From NCBI RefSeq assembly GCF_029633865.1, contig NC_079216.1, positions 62,753,506 to 62,817,505 of the forward strand: a stretch of DNA of 64,000 bases, read 5' to 3'. Of this stretch, positions 50,513 through 62,626 are shown piece by piece. Under the pieces are notes generated by a model. It saw only the letters and a list, made by a program, of their open reading frames with translations, searched no databases and was not told the DNA's origin. Origin of the DNA: Lampris incognitus. Lineage: Eukaryota > Chordata > Actinopteri > Lampriformes > Lampridae. Made by a program: the position numbers and the translations under genes. Position 1 is the first letter of the stretch. Each line of letters starts with the position of its first letter.

Positions 50513-52145
50513 CAGTGGCTTGCAAAAGTATTAATACCCCTTGAACTTTTCCACATTTTGTCACGTTTCGACCACAAACATAAATATATTTTATTAGGAA
50601 TTTACGTGAAAGACCAACACAAAGTGGCACACAATTGTGAAGTACAAAGAAAATTATACATGATTTCAAAAAAAATTTACAAATAAAAAACTGAGAAGTG
50701 CGGTGTGCAAAAGTATTCAGCCCCCCTGAGTCAATACTTTGTGGAACCGCCTTTTGCTGCAACTACAGCTGCAAGTCTTTTGGGGTATGTCTCTACCAGC
50801 TTTGCACATCTAGAGACTGAAATGTTTGCCCATTCTTCTTTTCAAAACAGCTCAAGCTCAGTCAGATTAGATGGAGAGTGTTTGTGAACGGCAGTTTTCA
50901 GATCTTGCCACAGATTCTCAATTGGATTTAGGTCTGGACTTGGACTGGGCCATGCTAACACATGAATATGTTGTGTTTTAAACCAGTCCATTGTAGCCCT
51001 GGCTTTATGTTTAGGGTCGTTGTCCTGTTGGAAGGTGAACCTCTGCCCCAGTCTCAAGTCTTTTGCAGACTCCAACAGGTTTTCTTCCAAGATTGCCCTG
51101 TATTTGGCTCCATCCATCTTCCCATCAACTCTGACCATCTTCCCTGTCCCTGCTGAAGAGAAGCACCCCCAGAGCATGATGCTGCCACCACCATGTTTGA
51201 CAGTGGGGATGGTGGTGTGTTCAGAGTGATGTGCAGTGTTAGTTTTCTGCCACACATAGCGTTTTGCATTTAGGCCAAAAAGTTGAATTTTGGTCTCATC
51301 TGACCAGAGCACCTTCTTCCACATGTTTGCTGTGTCCCTCACATGGCTTCTGGCAAACTGCAAACGGGACTTCTTACGGTTTTCTTTTAACAATGGCTTT
51401 CTTCTTGCCACTCTTCCATAAAGGCCAGATTTGTGCAGTGCACGACCAATAGTTGTCCTGTGGACAGATTCCCCCACCTGAGCTGTGGATCTCTGCAGTT
51501 CGTCCAGAGTCACCATGGGCCTCTTGGCTGCATCTCTGATCAGTGCTCTCCTTGTTCGGCCTGTAAGTTTAGGTGGACGGCTGTGTCTTGGTAGGTTTGC
51601 AGTTGTGCCATACTCTTTCCATTTCCGGATGATGGATTGAACAGTGCTCCGTGAGATGTTCAAAGCTTGGGAAATCTTTTTATAGCCTAACCCTGCTTTA
51701 AACTTCCCCACAACTTTATCCCTGGCCTGTCTGGTGTGTTCCTTGGACTTCATGATGCTGTTTGCTCCCCAATATTCTCTTAACAAACCTCTGAGGCCAT
51801 CACAGAACAGCTGTATTTGTACTGAGATTGGATTACACACAGGTTGACTCTATTTAGTCCTTAGGTCAACATTCGATCATTCAGCAAACATAAGGCAACT
51901 TCTGAAGGCAAATTGGTTGCACTCAGAGAAAAGGGGGCTGAATACTTTTGCACACTGCATTTTACATTTTTTTATTTGTAAATTTTTTTTTTAATCATGT
52001 ACAATTTTCTTTGTACTTCACAGTTGTGTGCCACTTTGTGTTGGTCTTTCACATAAAATTCCAATAAAATATATTTATGTTTGTGGTTGTAACGTGACAA
52101 AATGTGGAAAAGTTCAAGGGGTATGAATACTTTCGCAAGCCACTG
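50513..52145 (-). mobile_element. Tc1-like transposon, near intact
   Basis: Both termini are present: cagtggcttgcaaaagtatt at the left and aatactttcgcaagccactg at the right, each flanked by TA. The inverted repeats extend about 200 bp, with the text tgtggaaaagttcaagggg repeated inward. The 1.63-kb length is normal for fish Tc1 elements. Confidence 0.96.
50731..51753 (-). pseudogene. Tc1 transposase with one in-frame stop
   Basis: The product would be a DDE (DD34E) transposase of 340 aa, the usual Tc1 length. From MKSKEHTRQ at 51753 the frame is open through the paired-like DNA-binding domain (KISQALNISRSTVQSIIRKW), and the three catalytic residues lie in WSDETKIQLFG, QQDNDPKHKA and SPDLNPIENLW. 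A TGA at 50844-50842 interrupts it (codon 304); the same frame then continues KEEWANISVSRCAKLV to GSTKY and a normal stop at 50733-50731. No other disabling change was seen, so this copy is young. The frame also extends upstream to a Met at 51840, but MKSKEHTRQ is the family start. Confidence 0.95.
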
Positions 52146-52156
52146 TATATACTATA

Positions 52157-53036
52157 CGCTGATCTTCCAAAACATTAAAACCACCTGAGGTCGCTGCCGC
52201 AAGGGAACACTGTTTCCATGATGGGGTGTACTTTGTCTGCTATGACGTTTAAGTAGGTGGCACGTGTCAAAGTGACATCCACATGAAGGCCAGGACCCAA
52301 GGTTTCCCAGCAGAACATTGCCCAGAGCGTCACACTGCCTCCACCGACTTGCCTTATTCCCATGGTGCATTCTGGCGCCATCTCTTCTCCAGGTCAATGG
52401 TGCACACATACCCGGACGCCCGCATGATGTAGAAGAAAATGTGATTCATCAGACCAGACAACCTTCTTCTATTGCTCCGTGGTCCAGTTCTGATGCTCAC
52501 GGGCCCATTGTAGGTGCTTTCGGCAGTGGACAGGGGTCCTCATGGGCACTCTGACTGCTCTGTGGCCACGCAGCCCCATACACAGCAAGCTGTGATGCAC
52601 TGTATGTTCTGACACCTGTCTATCATAGCCAGCATGAACATTTTCTGCAATTTGAGCTACAGTAGCTCAGACCAGACGGACTAGCCTTCGCTCCCCATGC
52701 ATATCAATCAGGCACCCATGACCTTGTCGCCGGTTCACAGGTTGTCCTTCCTTGAACCACTTTTGGTAGGTACTGACCACTGCATACTGGGAACACCCCA
52801 CAAGACCTGTCATATTGGAGATGCTCTGACCCAGTCGTCTAGCCATCACAATTGGGCCCTTGTCAAAGTCGCTCTGATCCTTATGTTTGCCTATTTTCCT
52901 CCTTCCAACACGTCAACTTCAAGAACTGGCTTTTCACTTGCTGCCTAATGTATCCCACCCCTTGACAGGTGCCACTGTGAAGAGATAATGTCATTCGCTT
53001 ACCTGTCAGTGGTTTTAATGTTTTGGCTGATCGGTG
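52157..53036 (-). mobile_element. Second Tc1-like element, internally deleted
   Basis: Termini cgctgatcttccaaaacatt and aatgttttggctgatcggtg lie next to TA at each side. The transposase remnant on the minus strand shows [34 protein letters not shown] and QVGGGSVTLWAMFCWETLG, but the C-terminal catalytic part is deleted next to the left end. It begins 11 bp from the end of the previous Tc1. Confidence 0.9.
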
Positions 53037-53039
53037 TAT

Positions 53040-54065
53040 AAATAGGTGTCAGATATCCATCTCATTCAGTGATCATTCATTACTGCGTTAACCTGGACAG
53101 AATTGCACGTTAACACAATGTCGTCCTGCAAAATTCTTGTGCAAGTCTAAAAATGACAGTCCTTGCGTAATAATATGAAGGGGGGTAAAACTGAATAGAG
53201 AACAGAAACAGTCTGGCATGTGTTGAGAGAAATTCGGCCAAAAATGTATGTGTGCACACAGACAGATGAAAGTTAGTTAGTTCGCGTTCCTGTCTCCTTG
53301 ATGCACTGATTGCACTGTTTAGCCGTTATGTACACGACTGGTAGCACGACAGCCTGTAACAGCAACACAGCTATTTACAGACAGCTCAAAGCAAGGCGGA
53401 TCCATGCCCTGTCATTCTGACACAAATACACTTACAGTTATAAACAAAGCGGGGTAATGATAAAACAGGATGTGCCAGAGCCATGTTACCTAACCATGAG
53501 AAAGAAGATTGTGAAAAACAATTTGCAGGCTTTGAATAATTTGGTATATCAGTGTTGTGAGCTTCAAGAATCATTAAAAATATGGGTGTAATTAGCCACT
53601 AGCATTCTAACATGAGCAAAGAACACAGTCGATGATTACTATGGTTGCTTTGTGGACATCCTCTGCATACAGAATTATAGCTGCATGCTTTTCAGGAATT
53701 ATGGTGGCACGCTTAATAGGGGGGGGGGGTCTTAATTCTTTGCGGAGCGCTTTTGAATAAGTAAAGAATAAAGACAAAAGGATGGCAGGTATTTTTGAAC
53801 AGTTAACACATTGCTTAGTTAATCTAGTTCACAACAGGGCACCTTTCAGGCCTTTAATTTTTACTGTTCACACATTCCAGACCCCCTGTGTAAATCCTTT
53901 ATTGCAAAATTGAAAGTCAATGTCAGGTTGTCAGAGGCTATAACACCACAAGGTGGGATCCAACGGTTAGCTTCGCTTGGCTGAAAGGTGGGACATTAGG
54001 TCCTGACTTGACTGCATTAACACTCGTATTACCAAAGTAATTATACCAGGCCCACAATAGAACAG
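53040..54065. other. No recognised feature
   Basis: No gene is recognised. Confidence 0.5.
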
Positions 54066-54069
54066 AACA

Positions 54070-54262
54070 CATGATATGAGATGACATGACATGACATGAC
54101 ATGACATGACTTGACTTGACATGACATGACATGGCATAACACGACATGAGATGACACGCATGACATGACATGACATGCAAGACATGAAATGACATGACAT
54201 GGCTTGACACATGACATGACATGACATGACATGACATGCCTAACATGATATGACATGACATG
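54070..54262. repeat. Degenerate (ACATG)n array
   Basis: About 38 pentamers of acatg with variants such as acttg, gcatg and aacac. Confidence 0.95.
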
Positions 54263-54264
54263 AT

Positions 54265-56970
54265 ATTGTGTTTAATTAAACACTGTTTAGAGTGACTTTA
54301 AAAATGTTTGGCGCATGTGTCCATGCTAACATGGTGAAGTTATTGAGGGACAAGAAAAGGGATTTGATTTGCATGTACCCAATGAAAGTTTTAGTTTTAT
54401 TGTGGAGGAGTTTCTGTTCCTTTGTTTCATGAGATGAGGCATTTAGTCACAACCAAAACCATGCATGTTGTCAATGTTGCTCACCCAGTATTGACAAGAA
54501 GTCCTGCTTGGATTCATGAGGACAGAGGATGTCACATTATGCAAGCAGCTGCATAGTGTCTAAAGGGTCGCTGTAACATCGTCTCACCGTGGAGTTGATC
54601 CAAACTGATTATTAAATGATTATTTTCTGTATCCTTTACTTCCGTTATACCAAGCCATTTGTCTGAAGATGTTGCGTAGTTGATGGCACACTCTCGTTAC
54701 CATGACTGTCACCACAGTGTTAGGAGACAAATTCAGGTCAGGTAGGCCGGCAGGGCGAGACACAACAAAATTAAAGTAAAACTGAAAATTGCCACAAAGA
54801 CACGCAGTTCTCTGGTAAGCACACACACACACACACAAAATTGAGTTTATTCAAAATGAATAATGGTAGGGTTGTTGTTATCTGGCCAGGGGTGTGGAGC
54901 TACACACTGTTTCCCCTGCCTTGGGTTTTCTCCCCTGACCAAGCGGCTGAGATATAGCTCTGTAGATGAGCTGCAAAACTTTGAAATTGCCTGCACTGCC
55001 GCAGACCGTGGTTTTCTTACAACGCGGGAGTTGGCTGGTTCGGTCGTCGGGGGCGGACGTGATCAAGCTGATGCATGTTTTGGAACTGTTGAGTCTGTAA
55101 CCGAGATGCTGCCTCGTTTGTTTAGGCTTCTTCTGCCTTTGTCTCCAAGAGTGAAAGTTTATCTCAAAATAAACAGGGGAGACTGGGTTCTGCAGAGGCT
55201 TGGTTAAGGTCCCATTTATCTCACAGCAAAATAGTCCGGATACAGAGCCAGCACAGATCTCCCACTGTCAGCCAGCACGGAGCTTAACGTTTTAAACGAG
55301 ATGTGCGCCGAGGCCGGCGTCTACCTCGCTCAGCTTTATGCTAAATCTTCCAGATAGCTCACGACAGGCCCTGTGATATCCATGCATAAATGTAGCCCCT
55401 TTTTTAACTCGGATTTATTTAAATATGTTAAAGGAAATTTTGCCTGTATTGTCATAGTAATGGCAATCTTGGCTGTGGCTTTGCTTCGACTAAATGTCCA
55501 GTCCATATACAACACATAAGCGTGATGTTAATTAGCTGCATACAGGGCTCATAATGCAGATGTGAGCACAGGTGAAAGATCCTTATCTGCCTGGTGTTTT
55601 GTCTCAGTCCCGCTGTGCAGTGACCCCCCGCGGGGTCAGGAAACGTGACAAAGGCCGTTAAAGGCAAGAAGCACACCCAGCCTTGGTTTGTTAACCCCAT
55701 GCCTTGTTCCTGTCAGAAATCCCTTGCAGACATGAAGACCAAAGGGGGGCGATTCAAATCCAATTTGGCATCGTTCTACCTGCCATCTAACCTCCAAGGC
55801 TGGTGCCTTGATTCAAACAGAGATGGCTATCTTCCACAGACTTGAGGAGTTAATCCTGGGGTTTGAGGAGGGTCAGGGAAGAGGAGACAAACAGCGGGCA
55901 CGTCTACCTCCTGATCTCAGGGGTCAGCTCAAGTTTACTGGAGCAGGCTGATGCCGAATCCGAGGGTTGTTTTTTTTTTTTTCAGGGGACGTGGTCTCCT
56001 GGTAGCGGAGTGGAATTCACAGCTCCTCCTTTGCGCAGATGAGTGTGAAGTTAAGGCTCAAAACAGTTTCAGATATCAGGTGGACGAGGAAGGACGCCGA
56101 TTGCCCCATGGCTGGGCTACACAACTATGAGATCTGATCCAACATCGTCTGTTTGGGCAGTTACATCTATGAAGTTTGACAGAATTCTGCAGTCAGACAA
56201 GATTTTAAAATGATTTGAAACTTACTTTCTCTTTGTGTGTGTGTGTGTGTGTGTGTGCTGGTATTTAACAGGCAAGCAAGCTACAATGCAGGAAATAAAT
56301 AATCAAGTTCTTTGACAGAATAACAAAAGCTAGCTTAATATGACAATACCATGTTTAATTTTCAAGTTGCAAAGCTTTTGACAGTTTTCACATAATGTCT
56401 TTGGTCAGCAAACCTGAAATAAAGGCATATCAAGCTTGTGTACGTACAATGAAACACCGTCCCGTAAGAACAACATCTTGTAAAATTGCATAAAATAAGG
56501 CAGAAAATGAAATTAGCTCGCAGTCCACCAAATCCTCTCATCAAAAATGAAAACATTACCATGCATACCTAGTTTTCAACGCCAGTATATTTTGAATCGC
56601 ATGTTCATTTTTGCTTCTCAGGAGGCTACTTGCGATTTTTAATTAAATTGCATCGACGTAGGATCGTTTGTAGTGCAAGCAGTGATTTGTTTAGTTTCAA
56701 CAATTGATTATTAATTAATCACAATACGTCTATTGTCTCTGTAAAATCCTGGGGCTTTCTGATCTCAGTGAGCCCCCAGGCTTTCTTTGTCTTTGGTTCA
56801 AAATTTAAAGCAACCACCAAGCATCAAAGCCACTTCACTGTTTGCTTCCTCTGGCACATCTCCCATCTCAGTTTAACGACAGGCCCTGAGGTCCTTCGGG
56901 AGGGGAAGTATAAAGTGTTGCAGATCCAGTTAGTGGACCGATTGACCATTTCGCTTTTCCCTCTCATATC
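54265..56970. other. No recognised gene downstream of the small GTPase
   Basis: The part nearest 56976 may be the 3' UTR of the GTPase gene. There is a (GT)n run near 56236-56257. A 114-codon open frame on the plus strand (54863-55207) has no recognisable domain. Confidence 0.45.
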
Positions 56971-56976
56971 ATGTTC

Positions 56977-57405
56977 TTATCCTAAGGAGTCTGTCAGTCT
57001 TCTGGTAAACACTGCAGACATGCTTTTAACTATGCCCTTGAATCCTAGTGGTCTCTTTGGGGTGCACTTGGTGTCTCTCATCCTCTCCACCAGCCCGTGA
57101 AACACCATAAGCGTGCTGTGGTAGTTCTCAGCTGCCGACACCTCATAGAAGTGGCAGTCTGTGCTGAGGGCCAGCAGCCTGCCTTCCTCACTCAGGACCG
57201 TCCGCCTGTGACGCAGATCTCTCTTGTTACCCACGATCACGATGGGCACCTTGTCCGAGTTTAGGTAGTCTTTAATGGATTTAATGGTCTGAATGAGCCT
57301 GGCGACGCCGTTGAAGCTGGTCCTGTCACAGATGCTGTAAACAAGAACAAAGCCGTCTGCCCAGTGGACTCTCTTCTCGAGTAGCGACATCTCCATGGAC
57401 AGGTG
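56977..57405 (-). CDS. GTPase exon 4 (G4, G5, C-terminus)
   Basis: The acceptor ACATTGCAG precedes 57405. Codes 142 residues from HLSMEMSLLEKRV through VGNKRDL and EVSAAE to a basic tail, SMSAVFTRRLTDSLG. Confidence 0.92.
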   Translation of the reverse strand, partial: HLSMEMSLLEKRVHWADGFVLVYSICDRTSFNGVARLIQTIKSIKDYLNSDKVPIVIVGNKRDLRHRRTVLSEEGRLLALSTDCHFYEVSAAENYHSTLMVFHGLVERMRDTKCTPKRPLGFKGIVKSMSAVFTRRLTDSLG

Positions 57406-57963
57406 CTGCAATGTCAGGCAACAAGGGAAACAGCCACAAAATGTCATTAATAGCTATGGAAATACCTACGGTGGACGACACAATGCATAAGCCCAAAATT
57501 AATATGGGAAATGTCGACGATAGCAACTGTAAGAATCAGCACGTTCACATCTTCTTACCTCAGAACAAGGAGAATCCCAGATATTGAGGGTGACTTCCCT
57601 CCCGTCAACCATAAAGTTATGAGTGTAGATGGATTCTGTGAAAGAGTAGCGGGGAAGTTAATGGACGTGTAGTCCAGTCCAGCGCTGTAAATTACACAGG
57701 CTGACTAAAGTCAAGAGACGTGCACTTACCAATATCTCCATATTCTCCGATAAATCTTCGGGTCAAGAGGCGCACGGTCAATGCTGTCAATGAACAAACA
57801 CACGCCACCCCACGTCATCATCATTACTTTGCGAGCGTTACTCCTTATGTGACAAATCTGCAAAAATTCAGATTGGTGGATACAAACAAAGTGAATGGAA
57901 AAGCTTGGTCTCACCTGATTTACCAACGCTTTCTGTCCCCATAACAACAATGTTGGCATCCAT
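56977..57963 (-). CDS. RERG/RERGL-like small GTPase (four exons)
   Basis: A Ras-superfamily GTPase, most like ras-related and estrogen-regulated growth inhibitor-like proteins. Exons on the minus strand are 57963-57915, 57783-57730, 57635-57559 and 57405-56977. Joined they give 609 nt (202 aa plus stop), open throughout, with GT-AG at all three introns. G1 is GTESVGKS (9-16), switch I lies around DIESIY (33-38), G4 is NKRD (120-123) and G5 is SAA (150-152). The G3 position reads WDSPC (54-58) instead of DTAGQ, so the catalytic Gln is absent, as in RERGL. There is no C-terminal CAAX box, so lipid anchoring is not expected. The role cannot be fixed from sequence; the family acts in growth regulation and smooth-muscle biology (general knowledge). 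An alternative label is a RASL-type protein. Confidence 0.92.
57559..57635 (-). CDS. GTPase exon 3 (switch I to G3)
   Basis: A 77-nt exon coding ESIYTHNFMVDG and NIWDSPCSE, flanked by TTTCACAG and GTAAGA, ending in phase 0. Confidence 0.9.
57730..57783 (-). CDS. GTPase exon 2
   Basis: A 54-nt exon coding ALTVRLLTRRFIGEYGDI, flanked by TTGACAG and GTAAGT, phase 1 at both ends. Confidence 0.9.
57915..57963 (-). CDS. GTPase exon 1 (P-loop)
   Basis: Codes MDANIVVMGTESVGKS and the first base of the next codon. The donor is TCAG|GTGAGA at 57914. Start is the ATG that opens the P-loop frame; a second ATG one base out of frame at 57959 is not used. Confidence 0.9.
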
Positions 57964-58200
57964 GTTCAGTGAAACAGCCCTCATCTGGGTTGATGCTGCT
58001 GGTTAACCTGCCTGGACTCGCATACCTCCATCTGAGAGGGCTTGCAGGGAAGACTTGTGACTCACGCCCAGCAGCCGAGAAGCACTGGGTTTATAGGGGG
58101 ACAGGCGGTGGGGGCGTGGATTTGAGAAAGAGAGAGAGAGAACGGGGGGGGGGGAGTAAAGGGGGGGGGGCAGTAAACAATGATAAACGAGGAAATCTCG
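57964..58200 (-). promoter_or_regulatory. 5' flank of the small GTPase
   Basis: Immediately upstream of the start codon; would hold the 5' UTR and promoter. No certain core-promoter motif was seen. An (GA)n and G-run block lies at 58125-58172. Confidence 0.3.
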
Positions 58201-58204
58201 AAAC

Positions 58205-59240
58205 GATGTTCCACAATTGAATCGACCTATACAACATTTACACCGTCCAAGAAGCGAATGAAAATAATAACATCAAATAGTCCAGTCGAAGAATAATCAC
58301 ATGTTCACACACCCACCCAGGTGATGGGCGGCTATAGACGTGACTTGGTCTAAATGTGTGTAGATCTGAACTGTGCTGCTGGTAACGTTGGAGGTACCTG
58401 CAGTCAGCTGAGACTTGCCTAAATCACTAAGATGAGTGACGACCCCCCCTCCCCAAAACCCCCAAAACCCTTTCGTCCAGACTGACCCGACTGTCCTGGG
58501 GCTGCACACGTGGATAACAGCGCATCGAGACACACGCGGGAGCAGGTTTGAGGCGAGAGCCGGGTCCGTGACGTCACCGCCGGGCAAGTGTCGCGATATT
58601 ATTAGTGTCCAGGCGAGGGAGGCAGAAGTCAACAAATGGCCTCCTTCTCAAGACCGGGTAAGGTACGTCCACCGCATTAGATGCCTCCTCTTCCTTACAG
58701 TTAGACACGGTCCGCTCCTCTTCTCCGTTCCCTCGGCCTCGCCTGAAAACGGGTCAGAGGTCAAAGCACAAGGGGGGCCACTGTACGCGCCGGCGTCTCG
58801 GCGGAATCGGTTGCGCGGCTTCGTGGAAGTCCCACGATAGGGTGACGCGGCGCCCCCGTCCAACGGGAACGCTGCAGATTGATTAAAAAGAAAAGCGCGC
58901 TTAATTACGCGCCACATTGTGGCCCGTGTCGGAAGAAGCCCCCGCCATTTTGAATCGCCATCGCGGTGTATTTTACATTTCCTCGCCAGCTGGGGTGACG
59001 TGTGCGCGCTTTACTGCGGGTCTGCTGTCACAACCTACAGGTAAACCGGCGGTAACGACCAAGAAATAGCTTTTTGCCGTCTTATATAAGCCGTAAAGAC
59101 TGGACCAAGCGCGTATCCTGACATTTCTCGTGACCCGCGGAGGTCAGTTGTCTTTCCCGCCATTTACAGACCCGCAACACGGATGGAGAAGTTCTGTTCT
59201 TAGGTGATGACCGCCTTATGTTCTGTGCGTGTGGTTTGTA
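58205..59240. other. CpG-rich stretch, no recognised gene
   Basis: From about 58480 to 59160 CpG is frequent. It could be a promoter-type CpG island for a gene outside the window or for an alternative first exon of the GTPase. A short stretch at 58405-58445 resembles the 3' tail of the Penelope-like remnant. Confidence 0.35.
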
Positions 59241-59251
59241 TTAGATATTGT

Positions 59252-59410
59252 AACGTGCATGGATAAGGAGACCCGCTGGCCGCTGGCCGCTAGTTGGCGG
59301 GTCTGACCCTTTAGTCGAGCGGTCAGCGATGCCTCCTGCGGTGCGGGCGACACGGGTTCGCTTCCCGGCCGCGGCAGTTCCTGCGGTTGCCCCCCGAATT
59401 CGCTACAATG
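59252..59410 (+). repeat. SINE-D (tRNA-derived)
   Basis: A-box-like tagtcgagcggtc and B-box-like gggttcgcttcccgg are 40 bases apart; it ends at gccccccgaattcgctac. It is a reverse copy of 37995-38205. Confidence 0.8.
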
Positions 59411-59414
59411 TATT

Positions 59415-60356
59415 CTGTACTGCAGCGGGTTGCAGATGCTGACACTGGTGTATTTAAGCTTTATAGATTTTCCTGGTTTGTTTGGGTTTATTTTGCCCAT
59501 GAGCATCTTATATAATGCTGTATTGAAGCAAACCATCTCAAATGGGCCCAAGTAAGCTGTGCATTTTGGTTAATGAAGCGTGTTCCAGCCCCTTTCAGTC
59601 GGAACGGCCATGTTCAGTTTCAAGAATATAAAGAACAATTTTAAAATAGTGATAACGATTTAAAGAAGGGGGGGGAAGGCCAGACATATGTCAAGAAATC
59701 CTAGGGGGGCTAATAATGGCTATGAGGATTCATTCTAATGCAGATTAATCAAGGTTCGGAAAGAAACAACAGGGCATTCTCTCTAGCCTACAATCAAAAA
59801 CAATTCTGATAGTACACATGGGGAAAAAAACTAAAATAAGGATTTTTTTTTAATATGGTGGAATGTTCTCATTTACAGTCATTACTTTAAACCCTACAAC
59901 CCTACATGTATCAGTGGTTTCGGTAGCTCATTAACAAACATTTGCATCCTTTCTCCGCATACTGGTGATTCAACTTCTCTGTCCTGATGATTATCCTTTG
60001 CAGTTCAACAGAAAACTTCCAAGCATGTGTTATGTAAACGGAAATGTCAAAGGACTGTGGTCCGGAATCTGGTGTTTTCTTCTGCCAAGGATGGTGCTGT
60101 GTTGCCTTGCTGGAAAGAAGCAACAAGGAAGCAATGAACTTCTTTTCTTTCACAAAATGTACAATTCGGGTGCTCATTGCCATGGTTGCCGTGGAAATCC
60201 CTTCCGGGTCACCCATGTATTCCAGGAAGGTTCCCTGGTTTATAATTCGCATGCAGTCTGTATGTTTCTTTTCCAAAGTTGATTCTGTTCTCTCAAGGTA
60301 ATGGCAAGAAGTTGTCAAAAAGTGGTCACATTTTTACTCTCAACCGAAGATGTAAG

Positions 60357-60395
<39 letters not shown>

Positions 60396-62200
60396 CTTAT
60401 TGATTTTTGAACCAGTGTTGCATACAAAACATTGCACAAAATGTCCAATTGAACTGGTTTCATACATGTATAAACAGAACCTATTATAGTGGGATATACA
60501 AACAGTGGGGGGGGGGGGGAGCAGCAACAAGAATAGTGATCAATCCCTATTCCAATTGATTCTTACCCAATCTTCATATACCCATTAGCCCCATAATTCC
60601 TCCCACCCACTTGCTACAAGAGGGGGGAAAACACCAAGTGAAAGGCAAATAGGTACACTCGTTATACCTATTATTAACCCAATAACATTTCCCACCCAAA
60701 TTCTTCCCACTGGCTATTAAAAAAAAAGGGGGGGGGGCGTCTAGTTGTCGTCTGGGTGAATGGTAGCCATCTTCAAATAATCTTCTTTATCTTCAAATAA
60801 GGAAAATCTATATTAGTTTTATTCTCCTATGTGCAAAAACAGGTCTTCATGCATGTCGTATTTCACAGTGGGATTATTGGCCCTTTTAACTTTTAGAATG
60901 ACTTACTCCTGTGCAAAAAGTGACCTCTGAAGATAATTCTGCTGCAAAACACAAAACAACCGAGAGTTTGCATAGTGGAATTTACATTCACAGAAAATAC
61001 CCAAATCAACTACTTGTATCAAGATTTGCAAATATGCAAGTCAGGATCTGAATGAATGCTTTAGAGGATGCAAACTTGAATTATGTTTTATCGGTTATTC
61101 CTGCCAAAATATTTTTGGCACTAAAATACAACCTTTTCAATAAAATATATCCCCCGTTGGCTATTGCAGCCTCTCAAATTATAAAATTGGTCATCACAAA
61201 TACTGAAATCCTTGCGCTCTCATTCTTGCTACTATTGTTGTGAATGTGGTGCAAAACACTCAAGACCTTGTAGAGTGAAGGTTTACATTCGCAGAAAATA
61301 TTCACACACTCATGTCAAGAAATGTGAAGTCACAGAGGGAGTTTACAAATGAGCCTCTCAGTATATGAATGAATGCAAAAGGAATAACAAACATGACCTG
61401 TAGAATATTTTCTTACATATAAGCTTTTTTCCCCCCTTGAATACTGTGTATATTTCTAGCTCAACTCAGTATCTACTCAAATCAGCCATCGTAGATTCCT
61501 CAAATGTGTTGATGCTAACATATAGAAAGTACAGCAAAGAAGATTTTATTTGGATTCCTCTTGTAATTCAGAAATGTTTAAGTCTGCATGCACTGTTGCA
61601 ACTATCATTGCAGCAAATGTGATTTGAGTGCCTATCTAACCAAGGTGTTTCAAGTAACGAACATGTGGGAAGGATGAGGGGCTTCCAGTGTTCATTTGTC
61701 TTTCTGGCCAATCAGAAAAGCCCTTTTAATAGGCTTTCCCCATAGGCAAGGTTTTGTAGGCTTTCTCCATAGGCAAGGGGTCAGTAACTGGCACCCAGAG
61801 GACAAATCTTGTCCCCGCTCAAAATCATTTGGCCCCTCAAAATCAATTTGAAAGTTCAAATATTTTCAGATTTGTGATGCAAATGGACCTAATTCCAAAA
61901 TAAAAGGTCAGTCAGTTGCACTGGGAAACTTTTCCGCCTAACTAAGCCTGGCCAGTACGACTCATCAACAATTCAACTCAGCAGGCAGCAGGTCTAAGAA
62001 ATGTCAGTATGGACTTCTCAGCGGTCAGTTCCTCAAAAAAGTCTTTAAAAAACTCAGCATTTGTGAAAGGGATTGTTTAGAGCCCAGGCAATATTTAGGG
62101 AGTCAGTGAAACTTAGCTAATCATTTGTCTTACTGAGCTGTGTTTACATTTTCTGTTTGCAATATTGCAGTGTAAATTGCAGGGTGCATTTTCTTTTTGC
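59415..62200. other. No recognised gene
   Basis: AT-rich sequence. A 135-codon open frame on the minus strand (60318-59911) is the longest; its translation (TLEKKHTDCMRIINQGTF, HFVKEKKFIASLLLLS) is unfamiliar and has no flanking exon I can pair with it. It could be part of an unrecognised exon or chance. An (AT)n run lies at 60358-60393. Confidence 0.4.
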
Positions 62201-62206
62201 AATGTG

Positions 62207-62370
62207 TACTACTACTACTACTTCTACTTTTGACTGCTCCCATTAGGGGTCGCCACAGCAGCTCATCCGTTTTCATTTCTTCCTGTCCTCTGCATCTTCC
62301 TCTGTCACACAAGCCACCTGCATGTCCTCTCTCACTACATCCATAAACCTCCTCTTTGGCCTTCAACTGT
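62207..62370 (-). pseudogene. RTE-type LINE 3' end, third copy
   Basis: In reverse orientation: (ACT)n, then gctcccattaggggtcgcc, then the terminal coding region (RGHAGG and DRGRCRGQEE in a shifted frame). It is the shortest of the three copies. Confidence 0.82.
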
Positions 62371-62374
62371 AACT

Positions 62375-62626
62375 CCAAAATTTTAGATGAGCATCTACAC
62401 TATATGCACCAATAACTTAGTGTATCTAACAAGCACTTCATTTGTGTTTTCTTCCTGCAGACACTGGAAATCTCAATGAAATTTGCCTCAAGAAATCAAA
62501 TGAAACTCTCAAATATAACAGAGTATTTGTTATTTTGAGTCATAAGAGACTAGCTCATATAAAAAACAACATGACTCATCACCCCAAAGTCATAAAGGGT
62601 AACGTGAGACATAAAGTTAAAATATA
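62375..62626. other. No recognised feature
   Basis: Spacer. Confidence 0.4.

Noticed and set aside
54863-55207. A 114-codon plus-strand open frame
   Set aside because: No recognisable domain and no supporting splice structure.
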